From NCBI RefSeq assembly GCF_009908295.1, contig NZ_JAAALO010000002.1:781490-845489 (forward strand): a stretch of DNA of 64,000 nucleotides, given 5' to 3'. Source of the DNA: Micromonospora rubida. Its GTDB lineage: Bacteria > Actinomycetota > Actinomycetes > Mycobacteriales > Micromonosporaceae. Below the pieces are notes generated by a model, which saw only the letters and a program-made list of their open reading frames with translations, did no database searches and was not told the DNA's origin. Every line of letters starts with the position of its first letter. Position 1 is the first letter of the stretch. This document shows positions 8,574 to 16,566 of the stretch, in pieces. A program made the position numbers and the translations under genes.

Positions 8574-10154
8574 CTAGCGGAACCTCAGGGCGGTCGGCCC
8601 CTGCACCTTCGAGCCACGACGCTGCTTGGCCGGCATGGCGGCGAGCTTCTCGCGCAGCTCGACGGCGTAGGCGGCGAGCGCCTCCACCAGGTCGGGCACC
8701 GAGGCGTGCGGCGGCTGGACGTCGACCCGCAGGCCGAACTCCGTCGCGGTCTCCGCAGTCTTGGGCCCGATGACGGCAACAACGGTACGCGCGTGCGGCT
8801 TCCCGGCGATGCCGACCAGGTTCCGGACGGTGGAGGACGAGGTGAACAGCACCGCGTCGAACCCGCCCGACTTGATCGCGTCCCGGATCTCGGCGGGCGG
8901 CGGGGCGGCGCGGACCGTCCGGTACGCGGTCACGTCGTCGACCTCCCAGCCGCGCTCGGTGAGCCCGGCGGCGAGCGTCTCGGTGGCGATGTCGGCGCGT
9001 GGCAGCAGCACCCGGCCCACCGGGTCGAGGATCTCGTCGTGCGGCGAGAACTCGGCCAGCAGCCCCTCGGAGGACTGCTCCCCGGCGGGGACCAGCTCCG
9101 GCTGGATGCCGAACGCGCGGACCGCGTCCGCGGTGGCCTCGCCGATACAGGCGATCTTGACGCCGCCGAAGTGCCGGGCGTCCAGCCCGTGCTCGGCGAA
9201 CTTCTCCCAGACCGCCCGGACGGCGTTCACCGAGGTGAAGATCACCCAGGCGTACCGGCCGTCGACCAGGCCCTTGACCGCCCGCTCCATCTGGGCGGGA
9301 GTGCGCGGCGGCTCGACCGCGATCGTCGGCACCTCGCACGGGATCGCCCCGTACGCGCGCAGCCTGGCACTCATCGCGCCGGCCTGCTCCTTGGTCCGGG
9401 GGACGAGCACCTTCCAGCCGTACAGCGGCCGGTTCTCCCACCAGCTCAACTTGTCCCGCTGGCCGACGCCCTCGCCGACGGTGAGCACCACCCGGCCGGT
9501 GAAGCCGAGCGCCGCCGCGACGAACGAGTCGACGGTCGACGTGGTCGTGTACTGGGTATCCCCGGTGCCGTCGCCGGTCACCCCGACGCCGGTGGTGCCG
9601 TCGATCCCGGCGGCGAGCAGGCCGTCACGGACCGCGGCCAGGTCGCCGGCGTCCACGGCGAGCGCGAGCGAGCCCCGGCCGACGGCTGCGGCCAACGCGT
9701 CGAAGTCCAGCGTGGTGACGTCCTCGACGTCTGCGGCGGTGCGGACGCCCGGCAGCGGCACGCCCGCGTACGTGGCGACGCCCTCGGCCTGGCCGACGCC
9801 CGGGACCACCTCGAAGTGCGCGGCGGTACGCGCGACCGCCTGCACCTCCTTGACCACCGAGTCGTGGCCGAACGGGTCACCGGCGACCAGGTGCACCGCG
9901 TTCTGTCCGGAGCGGGCGGCTGAGATCAGCACCTTCGCCACGTCTCCCGGCACGCCCTCCGCCGGGGTGAACTGGGCGTCGGACCGGGCCTGGGCGCGGA
10001 CGGCGTCGAGCAGCGACTCGGGGACTCCCCGGTCGTACACCACCTGGTCGGCGTCCACCAGGGCGTCGTGCGCCCGGCGGGTCAGCAGGCCCGGGTCGCC
10101 GGGACCGGCCCCGACGAACGCGATGCGGCCGACGGGCTTACGGGTGCGGGTCAT
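8574..10154 (-). CDS. hemD: Fused uroporphyrinogen-III synthase with degenerate C-methyltransferase domain
   Basis: This 526-aa protein joins a SUMT/CobA-like half (about residues 1-250) to a HemD half (about 255-505). HemD closes hydroxymethylbilane with ring-D inversion to give uroporphyrinogen III. The methyltransferase half opens well (VGAGPGDPGLLT). The block normally reading GGDPFVFGRGGEE is instead AGDPFGHDSVVKE, and the usual THR after YAGIPL is absent (YAGVPLPGVR). Methylation activity is therefore doubtful. The HemD half keeps WVIFTSVNAV and AVLFTSSSTV. It overlaps hemC by 4 bp, implying translational coupling. Fused forms are usual in actinobacteria. Confidence 0.92.
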   Translation of the reverse strand: MTRTRKPVGRIAFVGAGPGDPGLLTRRAHDALVDADQVVYDRGVPESLLDAVRAQARSDAQFTPAEGVPGDVAKVLISAARSGQNAVHLVAGDPFGHDSVVKEVQAVARTAAHFEVVPGVGQAEGVATYAGVPLPGVRTAADVEDVTTLDFDALAAAVGRGSLALAVDAGDLAAVRDGLLAAGIDGTTGVGVTGDGTGDTQYTTTSTVDSFVAAALGFTGRVVLTVGEGVGQRDKLSWWENRPLYGWKVLVPRTKEQAGAMSARLRAYGAIPCEVPTIAVEPPRTPAQMERAVKGLVDGRYAWVIFTSVNAVRAVWEKFAEHGLDARHFGGVKIACIGEATADAVRAFGIQPELVPAGEQSSEGLLAEFSPHDEILDPVGRVLLPRADIATETLAAGLTERGWEVDDVTAYRTVRAAPPPAEIRDAIKSGGFDAVLFTSSSTVRNLVGIAGKPHARTVVAVIGPKTAETATEFGLRVDVQPPHASVPDLVEALAAYAVELREKLAAMPAKQRRGSKVQGPTALRFR

Positions 10155-11119
10155 TCTGTGCTCCCAAATTGCTGGGTCCCCGGGCCGGCGTGTCCGTCTA
10201 GGCCGAGGATCGAGTCGGCGCCGAGGTCGAGGAGTTCGGCGGCGAGTGCCTTGCCGATCTCCGCCGCGTCGGCGGGCGTTCCGGTGCGGGACAGCCGAAG
10301 GTCTCGGGAACCGTCCGGGCTGATCACCGCCCCGCGCAGGTAGATCTCCTCGCCGACGTCACCTTCGGCGAGTTCCGCATAGGCGGCCACGGGTGCGCTG
10401 CACCCTGCCTCCAGGGTGGCCAGCAACGCCCGTTCCGCGGTGACTGCGGCTCGGGACGGTGCGTGGTCGAGCACAGCGAGCAGCTCGACCAGGCCCGGGT
10501 CGTCGACCCGGCACTCCACGGCCAGCGCGCCCTGGGCGGGCGCGGGCAGCATGAGCATCGGGTCGAGCGTTTCAGTGATCACGCCGGCCCGGTCGAGCCG
10601 GGCCAGCCCCGCCCGGGCGAGGACGACCGCGTCGAGGTCGGCGTCCGGGCCGAGGACCCGCGCCAGGCGAGTGTCCACGTTGCCGCGGATCGGGGTGACC
10701 TCAAGCTGGAGCCCGAGCGCGTGCAGCTGGGCGATGCGGCGCAGCGCTCCGGTGCCGATCACCGCGCCGGGCGGCAACTCGGCGAGGGTGCGCCCGCCTG
10801 TGGCGACCAGCGCGTCGCGCGGGTCCTGCCGGGCCGGCACCGCCGCGATGTGCAGCCCGGGGGGCGGCGCGGTGGGCAGGTCCTTGTAGGAGTGCACCGC
10901 GAAGTCGATGGTCCGGGCGGCCAGGGCGTCGCGCAGCGCGGAGACGAAAACGCCGACGCCGAGCCGGTGCACCGGGGCGGCCGAGCGGTCACCGGCGGTG
11001 ACCACCTCGACCAGCTCCACCTTTCGGCCGGTCGCTTCGGTGAGCGCCGCCGCGACGTGGCCGGACTGGGCCATCGCCAGTGCGCTGCCCCGGGTGCCGA
11101 GGCGCAAAGGGGCGGTCAT
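10151..11119 (-). CDS. hemC: Porphobilinogen deaminase (hydroxymethylbilane synthase)
   Basis: HemC (322 aa) polymerises four porphobilinogens into hydroxymethylbilane. It starts with the family signature LGTRGSALAMAQ. It has AVHSYKDLPT, the RGNVDTRL block, and the dipyrromethane-cofactor Cys in LEAGCSAPVAAYA (about residue 245). The substrate-binding GTSSLRR motif reads GTGALRR, a mild departure. Start and stop overlap neighbouring hem genes by 4 bp on both sides, so the gene is part of one coupled transcript with hemA and hemD. Confidence 0.95.
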   Translation of the reverse strand: MTAPLRLGTRGSALAMAQSGHVAAALTEATGRKVELVEVVTAGDRSAAPVHRLGVGVFVSALRDALAARTIDFAVHSYKDLPTAPPPGLHIAAVPARQDPRDALVATGGRTLAELPPGAVIGTGALRRIAQLHALGLQLEVTPIRGNVDTRLARVLGPDADLDAVVLARAGLARLDRAGVITETLDPMLMLPAPAQGALAVECRVDDPGLVELLAVLDHAPSRAAVTAERALLATLEAGCSAPVAAYAELAEGDVGEEIYLRGAVISPDGSRDLRLSRTGTPADAAEIGKALAAELLDLGADSILGLDGHAGPGTQQFGSTE

Positions 11120-12459
11120 CTGTCGCCTCCGGGGTACGGGGTGGTGTCGGTGTCGACCACGTCGGGGACGGTGTCGACCGGGGAGGTCTGTGGGACCTGG
11201 AGGTCGAACAGCTCGCGCAGCAGCGCGGCGTACTGGTCGCCGCCGGGTTCGGCGGCGAGCTGGCGGACCTTCACCGTGGGCTGGTGCAGCAGCCGCTGCA
11301 CCACCCGGTGCACCGTACGGGCCACCTCGGCGCGCTGGTCGTCGCTGAGGTCGGGGCGGCGCTGGGCCAGCCGGCGCAGCTCGACGGTCACCACGTCCTC
11401 GGCCCGGCCGCGCAGCGCGGCCACGGTCGGGGCGACGTCGGCGCCGCGCAGCCAGGTGAGGAAGGACTCGACCTCGCCCACCACGATCCGCTCGACGGCC
11501 GCTGCGTCGGCAGCGGCCGGCCCGTCGGCGAGGATCGCCGCCATCCGGTCGATGTCGATCACCTCGACGCCGGGCAGGGCGGCCACGCCGGCCTCCACGT
11601 CGCGCGGGACGGCGAGGTCGAGCAGCACGAGCGTCCCCCGGTCGGGGTCGCGGTCGGCGAGCGCCCGGCTGACCACGTCGAGGGTGAGGACCGGTTCGGT
11701 CGCCGCCGTGGCGGCCACTACGATGTCCACTGTGGAGAGGACGTCGGTCAGCTCGGCCATGGGCGCCGCGCTGGCGCCGTACGACTCGGCCAGCCGCATG
11801 GCCCGGTCGGCCCCCCGGTTGGTCACGGTGAGCTGGCCCACGCCGAGCCGGGACAGGCTCGCCACGCCCAGCGCGCCCATCGCGCCGGCCCCGACCACCA
11901 GGGCCGGGCGCCCGGCCAGCTCGCCGTCGAGCTGCGTGGCGGCCAGGCCGAGCGCGGCGCTCACCACGCTCTGGCCGGCCCGGTCGATCCCGGTCTCGGC
12001 GTGCGCCCGCTTACCCACCCGCAGGGCCTGCTGCATCAGCTCGTGCAGCAGCCGGCCGGCCGAGTCGGCGCCGGTCGCCCAGTGATACGCGTCACGGAGC
12101 TGGCCGAGGATCTGCGCCTCGCCGACCACCATCGAGTCCAGCCCGGCCGCGACCCGGAAGACGTGGTCCACGGCGACGGCGTCGTAGTGCACGTAGAGGT
12201 GAGTGGCCAGGCTGCTGGCCGGGGCGCCGGCCTGCTCGGCGAGAACGGAGCAGATGTCGCCGAGCCCGCCGTGGAAGCCGGACACGGCGGCGTAGACCTC
12301 CACCCGGTTGCAGGTGGAGACCAGCACCGCCTCGCTCACGTACGGCTGGGCGACCAGGAGGTCCAGTGTTCGGGTTAGGTCGGCGGGGGCGACCGCCAAC
12401 TGCTCCAGGGTGGCGACGGGAGCGGTGCGGTAGGACGCGCCGACAACGAGCAGTTTCAC
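11116..12459 (-). CDS. hemA: Glutamyl-tRNA reductase
   Basis: HemA (447 aa) reduces glutamyl-tRNA(Glu) to glutamate-1-semialdehyde, the first committed step of C5-pathway tetrapyrrole synthesis. The catalytic Cys is in VSTCNRVEVY (about residue 50). The NADPH Rossmann motif is VVGAGAMGALGV and the C-terminal dimerisation helix is present. GTG 12459 is chosen because the conserved KLLVVGASYRTAPV begins there and it overlaps the rex stop codon (GTGA, 4 bp); the frame is open to 12645 but that part overlaps rex. Transcription is probably under Rex control from the site upstream of rex. Confidence 0.95.
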   Translation of the reverse strand: MKLLVVGASYRTAPVATLEQLAVAPADLTRTLDLLVAQPYVSEAVLVSTCNRVEVYAAVSGFHGGLGDICSVLAEQAGAPASSLATHLYVHYDAVAVDHVFRVAAGLDSMVVGEAQILGQLRDAYHWATGADSAGRLLHELMQQALRVGKRAHAETGIDRAGQSVVSAALGLAATQLDGELAGRPALVVGAGAMGALGVASLSRLGVGQLTVTNRGADRAMRLAESYGASAAPMAELTDVLSTVDIVVAATAATEPVLTLDVVSRALADRDPDRGTLVLLDLAVPRDVEAGVAALPGVEVIDIDRMAAILADGPAAADAAAVERIVVGEVESFLTWLRGADVAPTVAALRGRAEDVVTVELRRLAQRRPDLSDDQRAEVARTVHRVVQRLLHQPTVKVRQLAAEPGGDQYAALLRELFDLQVPQTSPVDTVPDVVDTDTTPYPGGDR

Positions 12460-13229
12460 GTGCCGATCGCCTCCTGGGGATCGGTGGCCGCGAGCCCGCC
12501 GGGCAGGGCTGTGAGGGCGGAGCCGCCGGTGGCGGGCAGCGCGGTCAGGGACGCCTTGCGGTGCTCGTGGAAGGACAGGATCTGGAGCTCGATGGCGAGG
12601 TCGACCTTGCGCACGTCGACCCCCTCCGGCACCGAGAGTACGCACGGCGCGAAGTTGAGGATGCTCGTCACGCCAACGGCCACGAGCTGGTCGGCGACCG
12701 CCTGGGCGGCGGGCACCGGGGTGGCGATCACGCCGATCGCGATGGACTCCTCGGCGACGATGGCGGGCAGCTCGTCGACGTGCCGCACGACCAGGCCGTT
12801 GATCACCTCGCCGACCCGGGACGTGTCCGCGTCGAGCAGCGCGGCGATCCGGAAGCCGCGGCTGGCGAAGCCTGCGTAGCCGGCCAGGGCGTGACCGAGA
12901 TTACCCACCCCGACCAGGGCGACGGCCCGCCGCTGGGTGAGCCCGAGCACGAACTCGATCTGCTCGACCAGCAGGGCGACGTCGTAGCCGACCCCCCGGG
13001 TGCCGTACGAGCCGAGGTGGGACAGGTCCTTGCGGAGCTTGGCGGAGTTGACCCCGACCGAGGCGGCCAGGCCCTCGCTGGAGACGGTCTCGTGACCGGA
13101 CTCGGCGAGGTTGTGCAGGGCGCGAAGGTATTCGGGTAGCCGCGCGACGGTCGCCTCGGGCAGGTCCGGAAGCGCCGGTACGGCACCGGCGCGGCCGGGC
13201 GCGCCAGGGTGACGGTGCTGCTGACTCAT
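12456..13229 (-). CDS. rex: Redox-sensing transcriptional repressor Rex
   Basis: Rex (257 aa) represses respiratory and haem genes until NADH rises. The N-terminal winged helix covers about residues 25-85 (LPEYLRALHNLAESG, SVGVNSAKLRKDLSHLGSYG). A Rossmann NADH-binding domain follows (ALVGVGNLGHALAGY), then the C-terminal swapped helix (ELQILSFHEHRKA). ATG 13229 is chosen for the GGAG just upstream and the match to family length; the frame is open to 13463. It heads the rex-hemA-hemC-hemD-hemB operon, and a Rex operator-like palindrome lies 120 bp upstream, implying autoregulation. Confidence 0.94.
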   Translation of the reverse strand: MSQQHRHPGAPGRAGAVPALPDLPEATVARLPEYLRALHNLAESGHETVSSEGLAASVGVNSAKLRKDLSHLGSYGTRGVGYDVALLVEQIEFVLGLTQRRAVALVGVGNLGHALAGYAGFASRGFRIAALLDADTSRVGEVINGLVVRHVDELPAIVAEESIAIGVIATPVPAAQAVADQLVAVGVTSILNFAPCVLSVPEGVDVRKVDLAIELQILSFHEHRKASLTALPATGGSALTALPGGLAATDPQEAIGT

Positions 13230-13581
13230 GAGACTCCGTGCGGTGCGATCCTCGGACAGCTCAAGAGGCCGGCCGTATCGGGACTCCCGCTGGCGACCGA
13301 GATTGCCGGCTGTGCTAGCAGGACGCGTCGGAACTACAGAGTAGGCGCTTGTGAAGACACGCACAAATCGCGATCTTGAAGACCGGTAACCCGCCTCCAC
13401 CTGCCCCTCCGTTCCACAAGATCGATCCGGTGGCCCCGCACCGCCTCGCCGATTATTGCTCAATCCCGACTTCCCTCACTAATCGCGCGCCGGCCGGGCG
13501 GCGCCTGGTAGGGCTGGCCCTACGGGCGAAAGGCCGGACGACGGGATGGGGCCGGACGGTCCGGCTGCCTAGCCTCGAACC
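13230..13581. other. 352-bp divergent promoter region between rex and a sensor kinase
   Basis: No gene is supported here. The region carries the Rex operator candidate (13349-13366) toward rex and a -10-like TAGCCT (13570-13575) placed for leaderless transcription of the kinase. The rest is ordinary GC-rich sequence with one AT-richer stretch around 13345-13380. Confidence 0.6.
13349..13366. promoter_or_regulatory. Rex operator (ROP)
   Basis: TTGTGAAGACACGCACAA matches the known Rex consensus TTGTGAA-N4-TTCACAA in the left arm (7 of 7) and in 5 of 7 bases of the right arm, with the correct spacing. It lies in the AT-richest part of the region upstream of rex, consistent with autoregulation of rex-hem as described in Streptomyces. 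Confidence 0.75.
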
Positions 13582-14877
13582 ATGACCGCCGTTGCCGCCG
13601 CCGACCCGCCCGCCACCTCGCCCAGCGTCCCCCGCCAACTCCTGCACGACTCCAACTACGTGCTGCTCGGCCTGCCCCTGGCGCTGGCCAGCTTCGTGGT
13701 GTTGCTGGTGGGGCTGGCGCTCGGCCTGGGGCTGGTGGTGACCGTGATCGGCCTTCCGGTCCTCACCGGCACCCTCTACGTCGCCCGCGGGCTGGCCGAC
13801 ATCGAGCGGCTGCGGCTGCCCGCCGTGCTCGGCCAGGCCCGGATCCGGCCGGACTACCGGCAGCCCGAACCCGGCGCGGGCGTCTGGCGGCGGATCTTCA
13901 TGCCGATCCGGGACGCCCAGTCCTGGCTCGACCTGGCCCACGGCATCCTCAAGCTGATCGTGTCCGTTGTCACCTTCGTGGTGACCGTCACCTGGTGGGC
14001 CGGGACCCTGAGCGGCTGCCTCTACTGGGCGTACGACTGGGCGCTGCCGCACGACCCCGGCAACCAGGACCTCAACGAGCTCCTCGGCCTGGGCGACTCC
14101 CCCGCCGCCCGGATCGGGCTGAACACCGCGATCGGGGTGTTCTTCCTGATCACCCTGCCGATGGTGGCCCGGGGGTGCGCGCGGCTCGAGGCCGGCTTCG
14201 CCCGCGCCCTGCTCACCGGGGTGGCCGAGATGCGCAACCGGATCACCGTGCTGGAGGAACAGAAGCGGGCCGCCGTCTCCGCCGAGGCCGCCGCGCTGCG
14301 CCGGCTGGAACGGGACATCCACGACGGCCCGCAGCAGCGCCTCGTCCGGCTGGCGATGGACCTGAGCCGGGCCCGCCAGCAGCTCGCCACCGACCCGGAG
14401 GCGGCCGGCCGGACCATCGACGAGGCGGTCACCCAGACCCGCGACACCCTCGCCGAGCTGCGCGCCCTGTCCCGGGGCATCGCCCCGCCGATCCTGGTCG
14501 ACCGGGGGCTGCCCAGCGCGCTGGCGGCCCTGGCCGGGCGCGGGCTGGTCCCGGTCGAGCTGCGGATCGACCCCCGGCTGGAGGTTCCCGGCGGACGGCT
14601 CGACCCGGCCGTGGAGAGCACCGCCTACTTCGTGGTCGCCGAGGCGCTCACCAACGTCGCCAAGCACAGCGGGGCGACGGAGTGCGCGGTCGCGGTGACC
14701 TGGCACGAGCGCCGGCTGGCCGTCGGCGTGACCGACGACGGCCACGGCGGGGCGCACCTGGCCAAGGGGCACGGCCTGGCCGGGATCGCCGACCGGGTGC
14801 GGGCGGCCGGTGGCCGGCTGGACGTCGTCAGCCCCGCCGGCGGCCCGACCGAGGTCCGGGCGGAACTGCCGTTGTGA
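13582..14877 (+). CDS. NarL-type sensor histidine kinase with membrane sensor domain
   Basis: The 431-aa protein has hydrophobic segments near residues 30-75 and 115-200, forming the multi-pass sensor domain typical of actinobacterial DesK-like kinases. A coiled linker and HisKA_3 phosphoacceptor follow (RRLERDIHDGPQQRLV, His about residue 251), then a HATPase (EALTNVAKHSGA and GVTDDGHGG). It would autophosphorylate and pass phosphate to the response regulator immediately downstream, whose earliest possible GTG overlaps this stop codon. The signal sensed is unknown. A TAGCCT box ends 6 bp before the ATG, suggesting a leaderless message. Confidence 0.9.
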   Translation: MTAVAAADPPATSPSVPRQLLHDSNYVLLGLPLALASFVVLLVGLALGLGLVVTVIGLPVLTGTLYVARGLADIERLRLPAVLGQARIRPDYRQPEPGAGVWRRIFMPIRDAQSWLDLAHGILKLIVSVVTFVVTVTWWAGTLSGCLYWAYDWALPHDPGNQDLNELLGLGDSPAARIGLNTAIGVFFLITLPMVARGCARLEAGFARALLTGVAEMRNRITVLEEQKRAAVSAEAAALRRLERDIHDGPQQRLVRLAMDLSRARQQLATDPEAAGRTIDEAVTQTRDTLAELRALSRGIAPPILVDRGLPSALAALAGRGLVPVELRIDPRLEVPGGRLDPAVESTAYFVVAEALTNVAKHSGATECAVAVTWHERRLAVGVTDDGHGGAHLAKGHGLAGIADRVRAAGGRLDVVSPAGGPTEVRAELPL

Positions 14878-14924
14878 GCGTCGACGGTCCGGCCGCCGAC
14901 CCGGACGTGGTAGACATCAGCATC

Positions 14925-15581
14925 ATGCGGGTGGTCATCGCGGACGACGCCGTGCTGCTCCGGGAGGGGCTGGTGCGGCTGCTCACCGAACAGGGGCACG
15001 AGGTGGTGGCCGCCGTCGGCGACGGCGACGCGCTGGTCGAGGCGGTGGTGACCCACCGGCCGGACGTGTCGATCGTCGACGTGCGGATGCCGCCGTCGCA
15101 CACCGACGAGGGGCTGCGCGCCGCCGTGGAGGCCCGCCGGCTGGTCCCGCGTACGCCGGTCCTGGTGCTCTCCCAGTACGTCGAGGTGTCGTACGCCGAC
15201 GACCTGCTGGCCACCACCGGCGGCGCCGGCGGCGGCGGGGTGGGTTACCTGCTCAAGGACCGGGTGGCCGACATCGACGAGTTCATGGACGCGCTGGCCC
15301 GGGTGGCCGCCGGCGGCACCGTGCTCGACCCGGAGGTGGTGGGCCAGCTGCTGGTCCGTCGTCGGCGCGACGACCCGCTGCGCGAGCTGACCCCCCGCGA
15401 GCGCGAGGTGCTGGCCCTGATGGCCGAGGGGCACTCCAACACCGCCATCGCCCGCGCCCTGGTGGTCACCGACGGGGCGGTGGAGAAGCACGTCCGCAAC
15501 ATCTTCACCAAGCTGGGCCTGCCCCCGGACACCACCCAGCACCGCCGCGTCCTGGCCGTGCTGACCTACCTGCGCACCTGA
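14925..15581 (+). CDS. LuxR/NarL-family response regulator
   Basis: The 218-aa regulator has a receiver domain (VVIADDAVLLREG, phosphoacceptor Asp in VSIVDVRMPP about residue 53, Lys in GYLLKDRVADI) and a C-terminal LuxR helix-turn-helix (LTPREREVLALMAEGHSN, DGAVEKHVRNIFTKL). It partners the upstream kinase. A GTG at 14874 overlapping the kinase stop (GTGA) would add 17 residues and give direct coupling; ATG 14925 is preferred because the receiver fold starts there, although neither has a clear Shine-Dalgarno sequence. Confidence 0.92.
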   Translation: MRVVIADDAVLLREGLVRLLTEQGHEVVAAVGDGDALVEAVVTHRPDVSIVDVRMPPSHTDEGLRAAVEARRLVPRTPVLVLSQYVEVSYADDLLATTGGAGGGGVGYLLKDRVADIDEFMDALARVAAGGTVLDPEVVGQLLVRRRRDDPLRELTPREREVLALMAEGHSNTAIARALVVTDGAVEKHVRNIFTKLGLPPDTTQHRRVLAVLTYLRT

Positions 15582-15591
15582 CCGGCCGCGG

Positions 15592-16242
15592 TCATCGGAG
15601 GGTGGCGGCGAGGGTGACCGCCTCGGTGAGGGTGTCGGCCACCGGGTGCCCGGACGCGCGCAGCCGGGCCTGGTCGGTGAACCCGCCCGTGTAGAGCACG
15701 GCCCGGCCGCCGACCGATTCGGCGGCGTCGGCATCGTCGATCGAGTCCCCGATCAGCACCACGTCGCGGCCGTCCACCCCCAGCTCGGTCAGGTGTCGCT
15801 CCAGCGACTCGGCCTTGCGGTCCCCGCCGACCGTGGCGCGCAGCCCGTCCACCCGGACGAACCGGCCGGTCAGCCCGTGGGTGTGCACCGCGGGCACCAG
15901 CTCGTCGTGGAACCACATCGACAGCAGCGACTGGCCGCCCGGCCAGGCCGCCATCGCCACCGCCGCGTCGTCGGCGAGCGCGCAGGTGGTCAGCCCGCTG
16001 CGGTACGCGTCGTGGAAGATCCGGTCCAGCTCGCCGAACGCCGCGTCGTCGACGGCCCGGCCGAGCACCTCGGCGTAGTAGTCGGCGATCGGGCGGCGGA
16101 ACCGCACCCGGTGCTCGTCCGCGCTGACCGTCGGGCCGCCCACGCTGGCGAAGACGGCGTTGGTGGCCGCCACCACCAGGTCGAGGTCGTTGAGCAGGGT
16201 GCCGTTCCAGTCCCACACCAGATGGGGACGCGCAGGGGTCAT
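15592..16242 (-). CDS. HAD-superfamily hydrolase (phosphoglycolate-phosphatase-like)
   Basis: This 216-aa enzyme shows HAD motif I as VWDWNGTLLND (the nucleophile Asp of DxDG here lies in WDWNGT, a common variant), a helical cap, motif III Lys in GGDRKAESLERHL, and motif IV in VLIGDSIDDADAA. It is a cytosolic phosphatase with unassigned substrate. A TATCGT box ends 6 bp before the ATG, implying a leaderless transcript. It converges with the upstream response regulator with only 10 bp between the stops. Confidence 0.88.
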   Translation of the reverse strand: MTPARPHLVWDWNGTLLNDLDLVVAATNAVFASVGGPTVSADEHRVRFRRPIADYYAEVLGRAVDDAAFGELDRIFHDAYRSGLTTCALADDAAVAMAAWPGGQSLLSMWFHDELVPAVHTHGLTGRFVRVDGLRATVGGDRKAESLERHLTELGVDGRDVVLIGDSIDDADAAESVGGRAVLYTGGFTDQARLRASGHPVADTLTEAVTLAATLR

Positions 16243-16311
16243 CCCAGCACGATAGGACCCGCCCCGACCCGGGGGGAAGGGCGGGCGGGGCGGAGACCGG
16301 CGGCGCGGGCT

Positions 16312-16566
16312 TCAGAGCTGGGGGGTGGTCAGGTCCCGCAGCAGCCGCTCCTCCTCCACCCGCCAGTAGCCGTGCTCCTTGCCGTCGAGCAGCACCACCG
16401 GCAGCCGGTCGCCGTACTCGCGTTCCAGCTCCACGTCGCCGGTCACGTCCCGCTCGGTCCATCGGTCCCCCGTGACCGCCACCACCCGGTCGAGCGCCGT
16501 CTTGGCGTCCTCGCAGAGGTGGCAGCCGGGGCGGGTGATCAGGGCGAGCCGGGCGTCACTGGACAT
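16312..16566 (-). CDS. Glutaredoxin-family (DUF836-like) small redox protein
   Basis: The 84-aa thioredoxin-fold protein has the redox motif CHLCEDA (GCHLCEDAKTAL, about residues 15-26), a cis-Pro segment DRLPVVLLDG, and the usual alpha/beta pattern. It resembles the small glutaredoxin-like protein encoded next to hemA in M. tuberculosis (Rv0508, from memory), which fits the local gene order. Start ATG 16566 overlaps the end of the acyl-CoA ligase frame by 11 bp. Its partner is probably mycothiol or another low-molecular-weight thiol; that is inference. Confidence 0.82.
   Translation of the reverse strand: MSSDARLALITRPGCHLCEDAKTALDRVVAVTGDRWTERDVTGDVELEREYGDRLPVVLLDGKEHGYWRVEEERLLRDLTTPQL

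Noticed and set aside
11080..12378. 432-codon plus-strand frame opposite hemA
   Set aside because: Composition is a mirror of hemA codon bias; hemA has all its catalytic motifs.
13376..13585. 69-codon plus-strand frame before the sensor kinase
   Set aside because: It overlaps the kinase start, and the region has promoter features; composition is not protein-like.
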